The notes beneath the pieces are model-generated. The model searched no databases. It had not been told where the DNA came from and saw nothing but the letters and a program-made list of their open reading frames with translations. Position numbers and translations under genes: made by a program. A stretch of 64,000 nucleotides of DNA from Adenophora triphylla var. japonica (taxonomy: Eukaryota; Streptophyta; Magnoliopsida; Asterales; Campanulaceae), in assembly GCA_022495995.1 (NCBI GenBank), contig JAFEMH010001461.1:124001-188000 (forward strand), given 5' to 3'. Shown here piece by piece: positions 11,898 through 23,669 of the stretch. Every line of letters begins with the position of its first letter. Positions within the stretch are counted from its first letter, which is position 1.

Positions 11898-11939
11898 TAT
11901 TTATAGGCAGTCTGGAAATCGCCAATGAGGCCGTGCGGC
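11898..11939 (-). promoter_or_regulatory. LTR promoter of element B: TATA box with upstream CG palindrome
   Basis: On the - strand TATAAATA (11905-11898) is followed by GAGCCCT. GCCGCACGGC (11939-11930) lies 24 bp upstream of the TATA box. The same arrangement and spacing is seen in the LTRs of A and C. Confidence 0.65.
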
Positions 11940-12209
11940 TAGGAGTCTCCTCCTAATGCAGCCATGCGGCATTATCCACAATGACTCAGCATGTTTCTAG
12001 AATCATGTAAGGTGGCAATTCTAGAAGCTTTTTGTAATTAAGAAAAACGTGTTTCTTAATTACTAAGTGTTCCCTTCAGCCCTTAAGAGGTTTGGAACAG
12101 TTCCGGAATTGTTCCGGAACTCTAGGAAAGTCTGGGAAATTACCGAGAAATTTATCGGAATTGCCGGGGAAATTGACCGGAAGGCATGAGCCAGATTTGG
12201 GTACTTACA

Positions 12210-13291
12210 GAGGTCGGTTGGGCCTTTTGCTGACTGAACCTCTAAAGATGAGAGGTTGGCTTGCAGGGATGTGTTTGGGAAATCTATGACGGGGAAGATT
12301 GATTGCCTCTAAGAATGAGAGGTCAAATTTTGACTTTGGCCAAAGGCGAGGGTAATGGTAACTGGAATATCCTCTAAAAGCGAGAGGATGGCTTGGGATT
12401 GATTAAGGTAATGGTGAGAGGAAGTCCAAGCTATCGAGAACTTTTGTGAATCTTTCGAGAATTCGGGCTCCTTTTTGATCATTGGAGAGCTTCTTGAGGA
12501 GTCGGGGACTTTTTACTGAATTGTGAGGATCGACAGTCCTTTTTTCTCTTTTTTTTTTTTTTGACTTGGAAAGCCTCCTGAGGAATTGAGGATTATCTTT
12601 GTCCTTCCTTCATGGCTCGAGATATTTTGCGCATTGCCGACTCTCGAAGTTAACTTCTTGGCCTTACTTGGACTTCTCTCAGTAAGGAGCAAAAATGATG
12701 GCTAAACAGGGTTTCAAAACACGCCGATCTTGAAATGGAAGGTATTGTTTGGTGAGGGTGAGGTAATGGCTTTCCTATAGGTGAAAGGCTTCAACCGCAA
12801 TCCCTACCGGATGACCTAATTGAGATTAAGTCTTCATTGCTTGCTTAAGCTTTAAATGAGAAAAGATCCGTGCAAATTCATCGAGCAACGAAATGACGAG
12901 GATGATGTGAGCATATGAGATGCAAGATGGGAAGTTGGTAAGCCCCAATTTGAGAAGGATATCAATTGATTTTCTCACTCCAATTAATTTGACTATTAAT
13001 CATTTCAAAGAATTAGTGATTGAGCAGCACAAGTGATCATCTAGGATAAAACCATTTCAATTAAGTGTAACGTGGGTGCGCAAGTGATGTCTCGAGTCTA
13101 GCAGGAAAAGAAAAAAGACTTATATAAAAGTTAGAGATTTAACTACTATGTCCAAAATGGACTACAACGACAAAAGTACAGGAAGGACTTAGGTGAAAGA
13201 GAAGTGCTAGAACCTACGAAGGTTGACTAAAAGACTATTTTAGAGATAGGTAGCCCCTAGTCTAGCCGCTCTTTGCTGTTGGACCATGCAT
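12210..13291 (-). other. Non-coding 3' part of element A between gag and the inserted element B
   Basis: Directly downstream of the A gag stop in element orientation. No protease, RT or integrase reading is visible on the - strand. It contains scattered near-palindromic CCTCTAAA..GAGAGG units (near 12240, 12305 and 12370). The lack of pol suggests A is a gag-only, non-autonomous element, but the rest of A lies beyond B and cannot be seen. Confidence 0.5.
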
Positions 13292-15716
13292 CTACTCTTC
13301 GACGCTGGAGATGGGAGCTATTGCAAATCTTTCCACCAGGATTTCTTTGGCAATCCCTTGCTCAATCCAGCCATTTTCATTGCCTGCGATGACTGGTTCA
13401 TCGATCTCACAAAAGGGCGAGTCAAATTCCATTGTGCCCGCAAGTCTTGAATCACCAAACTCGACCATGTTGACGCTCATGTTGTTATTTCTATGGAACG
13501 GGTTATTGATAGTATTAGGCCCTTCAGGCACCTCTAACCTCCCTTGCTCAATCAACCCTTGGATTGCCTTTTTCGGGGGGACGCAATCATCTGTCAGGTG
13601 CCCATGGTACTGATGAAAAGCACAATGCTTGGAGGTATCCAACGGAGCATTGGGGTTTCTAGGCTGATAATTATCTAAAGGCCGGAGCAAACCTTCTTTT
13701 ACCAAACCTCTGAAGATATCACTTAAAGGCATCCCAAGGTTTCCCAAGCCTTGGAACCGGGATCTTGATGCATCAGGTTTCTTGGGAACAAAGGAAGTGG
13801 CATTGTTACAGTCCTGTCCCGCATAGCTAATTACTTCTTTACCTTTGGGCTGGGCAGGAGCAGTGTTGGAGGAAACAGCCCTGTATCTGTAAGTAGGTGC
13901 AACAACTTGCTGTTGATTGTAAGCCCTCTCAAATTTAGCCCCGAAATTGACCATTGCTCGTAAATCCGAGTAGGGGAAGTGGCTAAGGGAAGCTCTCAAA
14001 TGCGGCTTCAAGCATGACTGAAAGATGTCTAACTGCTCCTCGTCAGAGGGAGGAATAGCCATTTCACTGAGCTTCAAGTTCCACCTTTTATAAAAATCCC
14101 CAATATTCTCATTAGGGCGCTGCATTGTTGTCTGCAGGTCAACTCTGTTTGTCTCCCATTCCAAGTTGGCTTTATACTTATCTGTGAAAGTACCGGTAAT
14201 CTGTTCCCAAGTATCCCTAGCTTCAGGCTTCAATCGAAAGAACCATTTCAAAGCCCATGACTTCAAAGAGAGACTGAAGTAGTCGGCCAACTGCTGGTTT
14301 GTGCATCCCTTAACTTTCATTGCCAAAGTGTATGTATCCAGGTGAGTTTTCGGGCATGCAGTCCCATCAAACATGTCTAGATTAGGCATCACAAACTTTT
14401 GAGGCAGGGGCACAATGGAGTCCGGGTCCGTAGGCCGGAAGGCAGTTTTCTTAGCAGTCAATTTAGCAATTTGTGCTTTCATCTCCTTGTGTTGTTCCAT
14501 GAACCAGGCCAGGTGAGGGTCCTGTGGTGGAACCATGGCGCTGAAACTAGTGACTGAGCTGGAGAGAGGAGTTACCACTGGCGGCACACTGGTGGAAGGG
14601 ATACCATATTCTGGGGCATAGGTGAAAACCTGTCCTTGGCCCAAATTACCCTGGGGAGTGTAGGTAGGAGCTTGGGCAAAGGGATAAAACCCAGCGGCTT
14701 GCTAGGGGCTTTCCATTGGCAGAGAGGGTGGAGGCAGACCTGAGGTAGCCGGATAGCTCGGGTTTCCAGAGTGAGATCCATAAGTAGGCTTAAATGCGAG
14801 GCTTCTTGTCCACGATTGTTGAGTTGCATGGTTTGGCGTGGCGAGTGCATAACCCGGGAGTGCTGCGGTCGTGGCGATTCTAATGAAACCGAGATGGAGA
14901 TTTGGTAACCCATCGAACCCTGAGTGAGAAATGGATTTGTGAAAGCTGTGTGAGGAGCAGCTGAGCTAGCATCATTTTGAGGAGGGGCTCCTGACCGTTG
15001 CCCCACTGCATCGGGTATCAGTGGCATTCCAAACTGTTGTTGTGGCACTGAACTGTTGTTGCAGAAGGTCCGGATTGATCGGTTCCAAGCGGCGGGATCC
15101 CAATTTCTTTGTGGCATTCCGAGAGTACCCCCAACCATGAGAAGCATTCCAGTCTTGGATTTTGTCCCTGAGGGCTGCGGCCTGGCTCGTCCGTCAGCCG
15201 CATGGATCCAGTGGTCTGTAGTTGTGGAGCTGGCTGACCCAGAGATTGAGGAGTATGGGCCCTGGTAGTAGTACCGTAGGAGGTTGGTGGTGGCATCCTG
15301 GAGTAGTCGGGGCGACCAAGATTGGGATTGGGGTCCTCCTCTTCTTCCACGGTGAAGGTGCCATCAGGATTGAGGCTGGCGGCCAAACCATGGCTCTTAA
15401 TAGCCTCCATAAGGCTATTCGGTTGTGCTTCTTGTCGCAGTCTCATCTGTTCAGCTAACTGATTCCATTGATGTTCTGTTTGAGGAGTCCCAGGAGGCAG
15501 AGTGGTGTTGTCCCCATCGTTACCAGCTGATGCAGACATTCTGAAACCCGGAGTCGGAACAAACGGTGAAGCTGACGATGCGCTTGACTCTTCCCAACTG
15601 ATCAAACGGTGACCCGGCGCCCGAAACCAAGCTTTGTGCGGAGCTGCGGGGGGAAAGACACGGGGGTTCAGATGTTTGGGAACGAAGGAGGGTAGGTGTT
15701 TGGGCTTTGGGCTCAT
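13292..15716 (-). pseudogene. gag: Element A gag (long Pro/Gln-rich N-terminus, CHHC zinc knuckle), frameshifted
   Basis: Gag packages the element RNA into cytoplasmic particles. The reading starts with MSPKPKHLPSFVPKHLNP at 15716, moves through a Pro/Gln-rich region with frame changes near 15020-15190 and 14640-14700, and ends in an intact 450-codon frame (14644-13292). That frame holds the gag core (VMPNLDMFDGTACPKTHLD, then LKWFFRLKPEARDTWEQI) and a knuckle-like CAFHQYHGHLTDDC (C-x2-H-x4-H-x4-C). The N-terminus closely matches C gag at 51571 onward. After the zinc motif the two diverge: A ends in a short acidic tail (...FAIAPISSVEE-stop), while C continues toward protease. That is one reason to suspect A is non-autonomous. 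Confidence 0.8.
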
Positions 15717-16875
15717 GCAACATGCAATTATTTGTTCTTGTTTACTTAAAACATGTTTTATTAACCTAATCGGTTGGAAAATATTGCTCTTCTTTTTCGC
15801 AAACTTCTCTGGATCCTGGATCGGTGGGTCCCATCACTACGCCTGCGGGCCCTCAACCTGTAACCTCGAACAAGGGTTCCGTAGGGCAAGCAGGTCCCAC
15901 CGACCGAAAAGAAAAACGATCCTAAAGTCTGACAGGTAATCGAGTCTTAACGAGTGTTCGATGTAAATTACGGACGAAGCTGACATCAAGGGTCAAGATC
16001 ATGTCCGAGGGCTCGACGAAAAGTCGGCATGGTTCGGACTGATAAATGTCCACAATTGATCTTGACTCGTCATTAGTTAGGCCGTAATTAGGCATGGAAT
16101 AATCGTTAATTCTTGATGACTCAGTGTCATGCTGGGAGTCAGTGTATAATTTGTGCCAGTCAGAGTCAAAGTCAAGGCGCCAGTCAATATCTGGTCAAAG
16201 CCCGTGACGGAAAACCGGCAGGACTTCGACTGATTAGGGTCCCGAAAGATATTGACTTGGTAGGCCAACTAAGGCTTGAAAGGAAAGGTCTATACACAGA
16301 CAGGGCATGACACAGACCAGACTAAAAACCAACCGGGTCTCGGACAAAGTGTGTCACGGACAAGTGCAGGGTCGACACGAGGCTCCATGGGATGTTTGGG
16401 TAGTCCCGTGCTCGCACCGAGAGGCGTAATAAGGCCAAACGGGCTGCTACTGGGATTTCCCCGGGTTAAGGACATAGTGTGCCGTGTAAAGCCAAGTGCG
16501 CGTAGTGTGCAAGCAGTCTATCTTCTTTTTCTGAGTAAAATAGAAATTTTCATATGTGTCTTAAAAAGTATGATGCATGCAAAAAATGATTATTTTTTTT
16601 TTGAAAATCTTTTTTTTTTTTGAAATTTTTTTTTTGAAATTTTTTTTTGAAAGCTAATGAACACATAAGCACATAAGCACATAATTCAAAATTCAAACAA
16701 TTTAAGGAAACGGGTCCAACAGTCAAAGACATCGATTCTTTCGGGACGACCCAAAACAACATGAAATGTGCAAAACCAACGCACACACACACAAAACAAA
16801 TGGTTTCAAATGTCGGGACAGAAGCTTGACCCACAAAAGCTTTTTTTTTTTTTTTGAAAATATAAAACTTATTTT
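15717..16875 (-). other. Element A 5' leader
   Basis: Non-coding between PBS and gag. Large parts match the C leader in inverse orientation, including the GTCGACACGAGGCTCCATGG block (16371-16390) and the blocks with repeated 'TGACTTTGACTC'-like words near 16150-16190. T-rich low-complexity runs at 16590-16660 and 16840-16858 correspond to A-rich runs in C (50586-50700). Confidence 0.7.
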
Positions 16876-16893
16876 TCCCCAGCGGAGTCGCTA
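16876..16893 (-). other. Primer binding site of element A (one mismatch)
   Basis: The - strand reads TAGCGACTCCGCTGGGGA, against TGGCGACTCCGCTGGGGA in B and C. It begins one base inside the LTR edge at 16895. Confidence 0.8.
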
Positions 16894-16894
16894 C

Positions 16895-18793
16895 TGTAAC
16901 GATGTGCCACCCGAAAAAGATTTTTCTCTTTTTTGAAAATCATAACACGGAGTCGGAGTCGCCACGCCATTTTTGTTTTAAGGGCCAAAACTTTGAAAAA
17001 TGCCCGAAATGAGAGATTTGGGTTCGGAGGTCACGTTACACGCCGGGAAGAACGTTAGGGTTCACCCGGAATGCCTCGTAAAATGAGTCTTCCAAGCTTA
17101 AAAACCATTTGTGTGTGTGTGTGTGTGTTTTGGTCAAAATAAGTTCAAACTGAGAAACTAAAAAATTGGGAACTCTTTGTAAGACATTAAAAAAGTCCCA
17201 TGATTTTTGGTGTAATTTTAGGGTTGAGTTTTGGTACTCAAAAGACTCCTTGAAGTTGAAAGTCATTTCTGCCAGAATGAAAAAGGCAGTGGACACTTGA
17301 TTTTAAAATGGATTTAAGAGCTTTAAAACTTAAAAATCTGGGGAAAGTCCAAGAATGAAAGTTGTTCAAAACATCTTAAAAAAAGGTTTATGAAAAATAC
17401 TTTTCCATTTGGAGATGATTTGATGGATCAAAACCTTCTGGAAATCTCAGATATGAAATCTGGATTTCCAGAGACTGTTGAACTGACCTTTGGAAAATAA
17501 TTTGAAAAAGGGAGTTAGACTCACGTAAAAAATAAATTAAAAATATTTCTTGAAATCTATGAATGTTGGCTACAAAAAGTATTTTGTAGTAAACACCAAA
17601 TTCCAAGTTCTTCTGTGTCCAAAAAATTAGACAATGGACTGAGGTCTTAGAACAATGCTACTGGACAGCAAGATGTTCTTGAAGGAAAATGTGATTTTAA
17701 AGGGGGTTTTGCATCCATGCTTGTCCCCATTTCCTTAGGCTTTGATTAGTGATCACTAGACATTTTAGTGGTGATCTACTATATCAAGCCATCCTTAGGG
17801 TACATTAGGACTTAAAGCACTTCATTTGCTTGGGAAGGGGAGATTTAACTTCGAAATCAAGATTTTATGTATGAAAATGATTTTGGAAAACACTTTTGAA
17901 TGAATGATTTTGATGAAGAACACTTTTAAGTGAGTAAGAAAATGTTTTCAAGTAAGAAGAAATGATTTGGACCTTTTAAATGGTCATCCATGGAAATTTA
18001 TTCCAAGGTGACTACATTTTTAGGTCAAGCAAGGATGAACATCAAGTTGATGAACAAATTACATTTTTGAAGTTTGAAATGCATGCATGGATGAGGGAAG
18101 TTTAGGGTAAGGAGAAGGAGGGTTTACCAATGATGGTTTAACCCTATCTTCCTTGGTTTGGAGTTTGACTTGAGGAGTATCAAGATTTGAATGTGTTTAG
18201 TGTTTGATGATAGAGTTGGTCAAAGAGAAAACAAGTAGATAACACTTAAGTCATCTATATTTTCTCTCTAATCCTCCTCTTTAGGGTTTACTTAAGCTTG
18301 GGCTTGTGTATGTTTAAGAATGATTTGAGAGTGCTTGGAGTGAGATTGGGAAAGACTCAAGAGAAAATGGTGGCAATCTAAGGATTCCCCTTTGTTTTCT
18401 CTACTTGTTTCCTTGAGTATAGCTCCTGTGAGTGAATTGTGTTCTCTAAACTGAGAGAGGAGGGTTCAATTTATAGGCAACTGGGAGAGACATTTCCATC
18501 CGCGCGGAGCCTTCGACGGCGTGCCTTTGTTCATTTTGCTGCTGAGCTTTTTTTGGACGGGGAGGAATATTTTTCAAAAATTCAAACTGGCTATGTTTTT
18601 CAGCTTGCCAATTCGGGTTTTTACAATTTCTTTTCTTTTTTAAGATTCTTTTCTTGGTTTAACCTTAAATAGCAATCCCTACTTTACCCTTGTTTTGTTA
18701 GAAAAGTTAGGAATTGTTAGAAATATTAGGAATGTTAAGACTTTCGTTAATTTTCTAACGAAAATGCTAACAACTCAAATTGGAGCACTTACA
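16895..18793 (-). repeat. 5' LTR of element A (about 1899 bp)
   Basis: The - strand begins TGTAAGTGCTCCAATTTG at 18793 and ends ...GTTACA at 16895. The start is nearly identical to C's LTR start (48624), and long blocks match, such as the TTTCCAGA segments near 17420-17470 and the (GT)n run near 17110-17130 that is (CA)n in C. A TATA-like box (18475-18468) and CCGCGCGG (18507-18500) mark the promoter. It is about 180 bp longer than the C LTR, so the two copies have had time to diverge. Confidence 0.85.
18468..18507 (-). promoter_or_regulatory. LTR promoter of element A: TATA-like box with upstream CCGCGCGG
   Basis: On the - strand TATAAATT (18475-18468) is preceded, 24 bp upstream, by the perfect palindrome CCGCGCGG (18507-18500). 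Spacing matches B and C. Confidence 0.6.
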
Positions 18794-18812
18794 CTAGGGC
18801 ATTACGCCAACA
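18794..18812 (-). repeat. Truncated 3' LTR of element F (first 19 bp only)
   Basis: The - strand reads TGTTGGCGTAATGCCCTAG, matching the start of the 5' LTR at 25239 downward (one mismatch), directly preceded by a PPT (GGGGGATT). Element A starts at the next base. Confidence 0.8.
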
Positions 18813-18826
18813 ATCCCCCACTTTCA

Positions 18827-21530
18827 CTAGGCTCCATCACTTATGTATCCTATACCCATGGACCTAACATGACCATCAAGCTTTGCTTGTGCGAGGGGCT
18901 TTGTAAGTGGATTCCCAATGTTATCATCAGTTGATACTTTGCATATCTTAACGTCTCCCCTATCAATGAACTCTTGAATGAGATGGAAGCGTCTAAGTAT
19001 ATGTTTGGATTGCTGATATGACCATGGTTCCTTTGCCTGCGCAATGGCACCATTATTGTCACAATAAAGTTCCACCGGATTAGTGATACTTGGAACAACT
19101 TCCAGATCACTAATGAACTTCTTGATCCAAACTTCCTCCTTAGTTGCATCAGATGCCACTATATATTCAGCCTCAGTTGTAGAATCGTCAATGGTACTCT
19201 GCTTTGAACTCTTCCAACATATCGCACCTCCGTTAAGCATAAACACAAATCCCGACTGCGATCGGAAATCATCTTTGTCGGTTTAGAAGCTTGCATCTGT
19301 GTAACCTCTTACAACTAGATCATCTTCCACTCCTCCAAACACCAAGAATGCATCCTTAGTCCTTCTTAAGTACTTAAGGATTGTCTTAACTGCCATCCAA
19401 TGGTTTTCACCAGGATCAGATTGGTATTGACTTATCATGTTTAGAGCATACGAGACGTCGGGTCTAGTACAAATCATGGCGTACATGATAGATCCAATAG
19501 CCGAAGCGTATGGAACCTCATTCATCCTCTTTCGCTCACCAGTTGTCTTAGGACACTGAGTCTTTCTAAGAGTAACACCATGACCCATTGGCAAGTTACC
19601 TCTCTTAGAATTTTCCATCTTGAATCTTCTAAGAACCATGTCAATGTAAGTATTTTGACTCAAACCAAACATGCTCTTAGATCTATCTCTATAGATCTTG
19701 ATGCCAAGGATGTAGGTGGCTTCACCCATATCTTTCATTGAGAAACATTTCCTTAGCCAAGACTTGACAGTCTGAAGCAGGAATGTCGTTTCCAATGAGT
19801 AAGATATCATCGACATACAATAATAGAAATAATACTACGCTCCCACTGAATTTCATGTATACACAAGGTTCATCTTCGTTCTTGACAAAACCAAACTCTT
19901 TGATCTTTTCTTCAAAGCGAAGATTCTAACTCCTAGAAGCTTGCTTTAACCCATATATGGATCTTTGCAACTTGCATACTTTGTTAGAATTTCTTAGATA
20001 TTAAAACCTTCGAGTTGTGTCATATACACATCCTCAAGTAACTTCCCATTTAGGAAAGATATTTTGACATCCATTTGTCATATCTCATAGTCATAATACG
20101 TAGCTATGACAATTAAAATTCTATCAGACTTAAGCATTGCAACAGGCAAAAAAGTTTCATCATAGTCTACACCATGAATCTGCCTATATCCCTTTACTAC
20201 AAGCCTAGCCTTGTAAGTATGCACCTTCCCATCCATGTCGCTCTTCTTCTTGAAGACCCGCTTGCACCCTATGATTTTGACACCTTCAGGTGGCTCAATC
20301 AAGTTCCAAACTTGATTATCAGACATGGATTGTAATTTGAATTCCATGGCTTCTAGCCATTTATTCGAATCAAGAGTGGACATCACCTCTTGATAGGAAG
20401 TAGGTTCTTCATTCTCAATGACTTCCATTTCATTACTTTCCGAAATGAGAAATCCATATCTCTCGGGTTCGGATCATACTCTATCCGATCTATGATGGAC
20501 TTGTGGATCTTGAACCGGTTACACAATTTCTTGTGAACTTGGTTCCGTCTCTACTATTGGTTCCATGTTATTTTTTGGTTCTTGAATTTCGTCAAGATCA
20601 ATTTTACTCCCGCTAGATGCTTTATTGAGAAACTGTTTCTCAAGAAAAGTACCATATTGAGCAACAAACACTTTGTTCTCATTGCGGTTGTAAAAGTAAT
20701 ATCCTTTGGTTTCCTTAGGATAACCAACGAAAATAACCTTGTCAGATTTAGGTGCTAACTTATCAGAGACAAGTCTCTTCACATAAGCTTCGCAATCCTA
20801 AATATTCATGAAAGACAAACTAGGTTTTCTTCCATGCCACATCTCATATGGGGTCTTAGGAGCTGATTTAGTAGGGATTCGATTCAGTGTGAACGCATCA
20901 ATCTCTAATGCATGTCCCCAAAAGGAAACATGAAGGTCAACTTGACTCATCATCGAACGAACCATGTCTAACAAGGTTCTATTCCTCCTCTCAGACACAC
21001 CATTCCATTGTGGTGTTCCGGGTGGAGTCAACTATGAAACAATTTCACAGTTTTTGAGATGACTGTCAAACTCTTGGCTTAAATATTCTCCACCACAATC
21101 GGATCGAAGTGATTTAATAGTTTTGCCAAGTTGATTTTGTACTTCATTTTGAAATGTTCTAAACTTCTCAAACGATTCACTTTTGGACTTATCAGATAGA
21201 CATAGCCATATCTAGACAAGTTATCAGTGAATGTATTGAAATACCGAAATCATCCCCTAGCAATGCTGCTCATTGGTCCACATACATCGGTATGTACTAG
21301 GGCCAATAAGTCACTAGCCCTTTCATTACTCTTAGTGTAGGGTGGTTTGGTCATTATTCCTAATAAACAAGATTCGCATACCTCATATGATTCATAATCA
21401 TGTGAGCCTAAAAGTCCATCCTTATAGAGTTTAGAAATGCGTTTCTCATTTATATGACCAAGCCGGCAATGCCACATGAACGTATTGTTTACATCATTCG
21501 GTTTAGATTTCTTGTTTACATGATAAATAT
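18827..21530 (-). pseudogene. pol: Element F pol: integrase, RT, RNase H (broken)
   Basis: The reading is split by several stops and frameshifts. The integrase zinc part (21477-21250) has WHCRLGHINEKRISKL and a C-x2-C pair. The integrase end (21031-20519) shows MVRSMMSQVDLHVSFWG and FVGYPKETKGYYFYN. RT (20428-19283) has NKWLEAMEFKLQSM and KARLVVKGY, the catalytic YVDD near 19820, and TRPDVSYALNMISQYQSDPG. RNase H (19246-18827) shows KQSTIDDSTTEAEYIVASDA and ELYCDNNGAIAQA. This copy cannot make active enzymes. Confidence 0.85.
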
Positions 21531-21549
21531 CTTCAACATTATCTTGTTT

Positions 21550-22800
21550 CTAAACATCAAGAACATAAAGGCCATTAAATGAATTTGCAATACAATAAAG
21601 CATATCATTTAAATAAATAGATAACTTCTTATTCTCAATAAGAAAACTAAATCCTTCATTATCCAAACAAGAAACAAAAATAATATTCCTACTCAAATCC
21701 GGAACGTAATAACAATTGTTCAAAACAAGTACTAGTCCACTAGGTAAAGTTACATCGTATGTTTCTACGGCTAATGCAACAACTCTTGCTCCATTCCCCA
21801 CACGTAGGTCAACTTCACCTTCTTTGAGTAGCTTCCTATTCCTTAGTCCCTGCACATTTAAACAAATGTGAGATCCACATCCGGTATCTAATACCCATGA
21901 ACTAGAAATAGAAAGGAAAATATCTATCACATAGATACCTGAATCAGTAGCAATCGTATTGCCCTTCTTTGTCTTTAGGCCCTCCTTATAAGCCTTGAAA
22001 TTTCGCTTCCAATGACCAACTTCTTGACAATGATAGCAAATCGCATCCTTTTGAGACACTTTGGGAGTTGCCTCTCCCGCATTGGCAACTTTTGCCTTAG
22101 GCTTAGCAACAATTTCTTTACCTTTGTCATCCTTTTTGAACCCTTTTCCCTTGTTAACCATTAACACATTTTCCGTACCAGGCTTCTTGATATTCTTCTC
22201 TGCAGTCTTAAGCATCGCATGCAATTCTGAGAGATTCTTATCCATGCCACTCATGTGATAGTGCATTATAAAATGACCATAACTTTCAGGCAATGAATTC
22301 AATATCATATCCGTGGCGAGTTCCAAACTCATTGGATTTCCAAGACTTTATAGACGCTCAATGTGTCCTTTCATATTAAGAACATGAGAACCAACCGACT
22401 GCCCCTCTTCCATCTTGCATGCATTCAGGGCTTTTACCACATCATACCTCTCTTGTCTAGCTTGCACTTGGAACATTTCCTTTAAGCGCTCAGCTAAATC
22501 AAAAGCAGCTTCCATGTGTTCAAGGTCCTTCTTAAGAACCTTAAACATGGTGGCAAGCATAAGGCATGAAATATCATTAGAATCATCAACATGTTTCTTA
22601 TATGCATCCTTATCTACCCTTACAGCATTGGCAGGAGGTGGAGGTGGAATGGGTTCATCAAGAACGTATATTTTCTTCTCTTGCCTTAGAACAATTCTTA
22701 GGCTTCTGATCCAATCAGAATAGTTTGTACCGTTCTCTTCGAGCTTGTCCTTCTCAAGGACTGATCACAGTGACAGGGGCTAATTATTGTGAGTTGCCAT
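21550..22800 (-). pseudogene. gag: Element F gag with CCHC zinc knuckle (broken)
   Basis: A start MATHNN at 22800 is followed almost at once by a stop, then readable gag: TNYSDWIRSLRIVLRQEKK (about 22720), ARQERYDVVKALNACKMEEG (22460-22400) and SLPESYGHFIMHYHMSGMD (22295-22240). The CCHC knuckle CYHCQEVGHWKRNFKA has its last Cys replaced (about 22035-21985). The protease motif follows in the same 260-codon frame (22332-21550): WVLDTGCGSHIC, where the retropepsin Asp-Thr-Gly is intact. A stop and a frame change separate 22800-22348 from 22332-21550. Confidence 0.8.
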
Positions 22801-23656
22801 TACTACAATAAGATATACAAACAGTAAAGCATATACGTATCAACGCATTTACCATCTAAGAGCAAATAATGTATTTTATAAATACTCCCACTAAATTATA
22901 CACCTTCAAATACAAGCATGTATCATATAATCATAATGGGCTAAGATCCATATTTCACTTGATTTTGGTTTAACTGAGTCAATGCCCGAAATCAAGTTAT
23001 TTAGGTAGATAACATCAATCATATCATATATGACTCTTAGATCTTTTATGAGATTTCTAGACATCATATGTCAAAAACATGTTTTAATCTCATCTATGCC
23101 TTGAGTCAAATCTCATTTGAAAGAACCAATTAAGTTCAACCTTTTTCAACGTATGAGACACGGATCGATGCACCTAACTGAGTCAAAAATACCTCAATCG
23201 TTATCTCATCTTGATCACAAATAAAGATATAATGATGCACCAAACTGAGTCGAAACTACATCAAAATACTCTAAAATTTCACAAGCGTTCTAATCAAGGG
23301 GTAGCATAAAACTTAAACATTTAGAAGGTTTTACACATATCAACAAACATCGCATGGTTGTAACATGAAACTTATGTGTACATAATCATGAATATAGGAT
23401 TTCACAAAATATCTTAAACAAACGATTTGTTTTCAAATCTGAGAATTTACCAATCCAATTAATCAAATTAAACAGATCAATAACCCATGTAGAAGACTAA
23501 TCATATTAATCAACTATTAATCATAACCATGGTATATCACATATAATTATTTTCATAAAATAATACACATAAAATCATAGATCTATTTCATATAGCATGT
23601 AAAGCATTTAATCGAATTAAATCTAGCATGCCAATTTTAACCTAATCATGATAAAA
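22801..23656 (-). other. Element F 5' leader, AT-rich
   Basis: Lies between the PBS and the gag start. Very AT-rich with no gene; TATC/GATT-rich words recur. I see nothing further in it. Confidence 0.6.
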
Positions 23657-23669
23657 TGGGGCTCTGATA
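23657..23669 (-). other. Decayed primer binding site of element F
   Basis: The - strand reads TATCAGAGCCCCA, which matches the usual copia PBS TGGTATCAGAGCC after loss or change of the first bases. That PBS pairs with initiator tRNA-Met in known copia elements. Confidence 0.65.

Larger units (their letters stand above)
3794..12209 (-). mobile_element. Element B: Tat-like Ty3/gypsy retrotransposon, degraded, 3' end not located
   Basis: Reading on the - strand: 5' LTR (12209-10575), PBS (10571-10553), long leader (10552-8950), coding-like remnants (8850-7990), pol in the order RT, RNase H, second RNase H-like domain, integrase (7990-4440), then a non-coding 3' region. The protein order and the second, archaeal-type RNase H-like domain are Tat-lineage characters. 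It is related to, but distinct from, the A/C family: the linker before RT aligns with the same linker in C near 57600-57850. It appears to be inserted in the 3' part of element A; the base after the LTR is 12210 and the next five bases are GAGGT. The matching duplication on the other side was not found. The antisense ORFs at 1-3793 may belong to B. Confidence 0.7.
10575..12209 (-). repeat. 5' LTR of element B (about 1635 bp)
   Basis: The edges read TGTAAGTACC... on the - strand at 12209 and ...TTCACA at 10575, next to the PBS. The start TGTAAGT is shared with the LTRs of A and C. It contains a TATA box (11905-11898), a GCCGCACGGC-like palindrome upstream of it, a repeat block with period about 38-40 bp (11283-11505), and a conserved segment near the 3' end (GGAGTCGCCACGCCATTTT, about 10642-10660) also present in the LTRs of A and C. 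No second copy is in the window, so it could also be part of a solo arrangement. Confidence 0.75.
12210..18793 (-). mobile_element. Element A: Tat-like Ty3/gypsy element, visible 5' part with gag only
   Basis: On the - strand: 5' LTR (18793-16895), PBS (16893-16876), leader (16875-15717), gag (15716-13292), non-coding region (13291-12210), then the LTR of B. Leader, LTR and most of gag are of the same family as element C. It sits 19 bp inside the 3' LTR of copia element F; the next five bases are CTAGG (18794-18798). The far end is not in the window. Confidence 0.75.

Noticed and set aside
16550..16834. Cys/Val-rich small ORF in the A leader (and its partner in C near 50451)
   Set aside because: Arises from T-rich and CA/TG repeats in a leader conserved at the DNA level, with no consistent frame between A and C.
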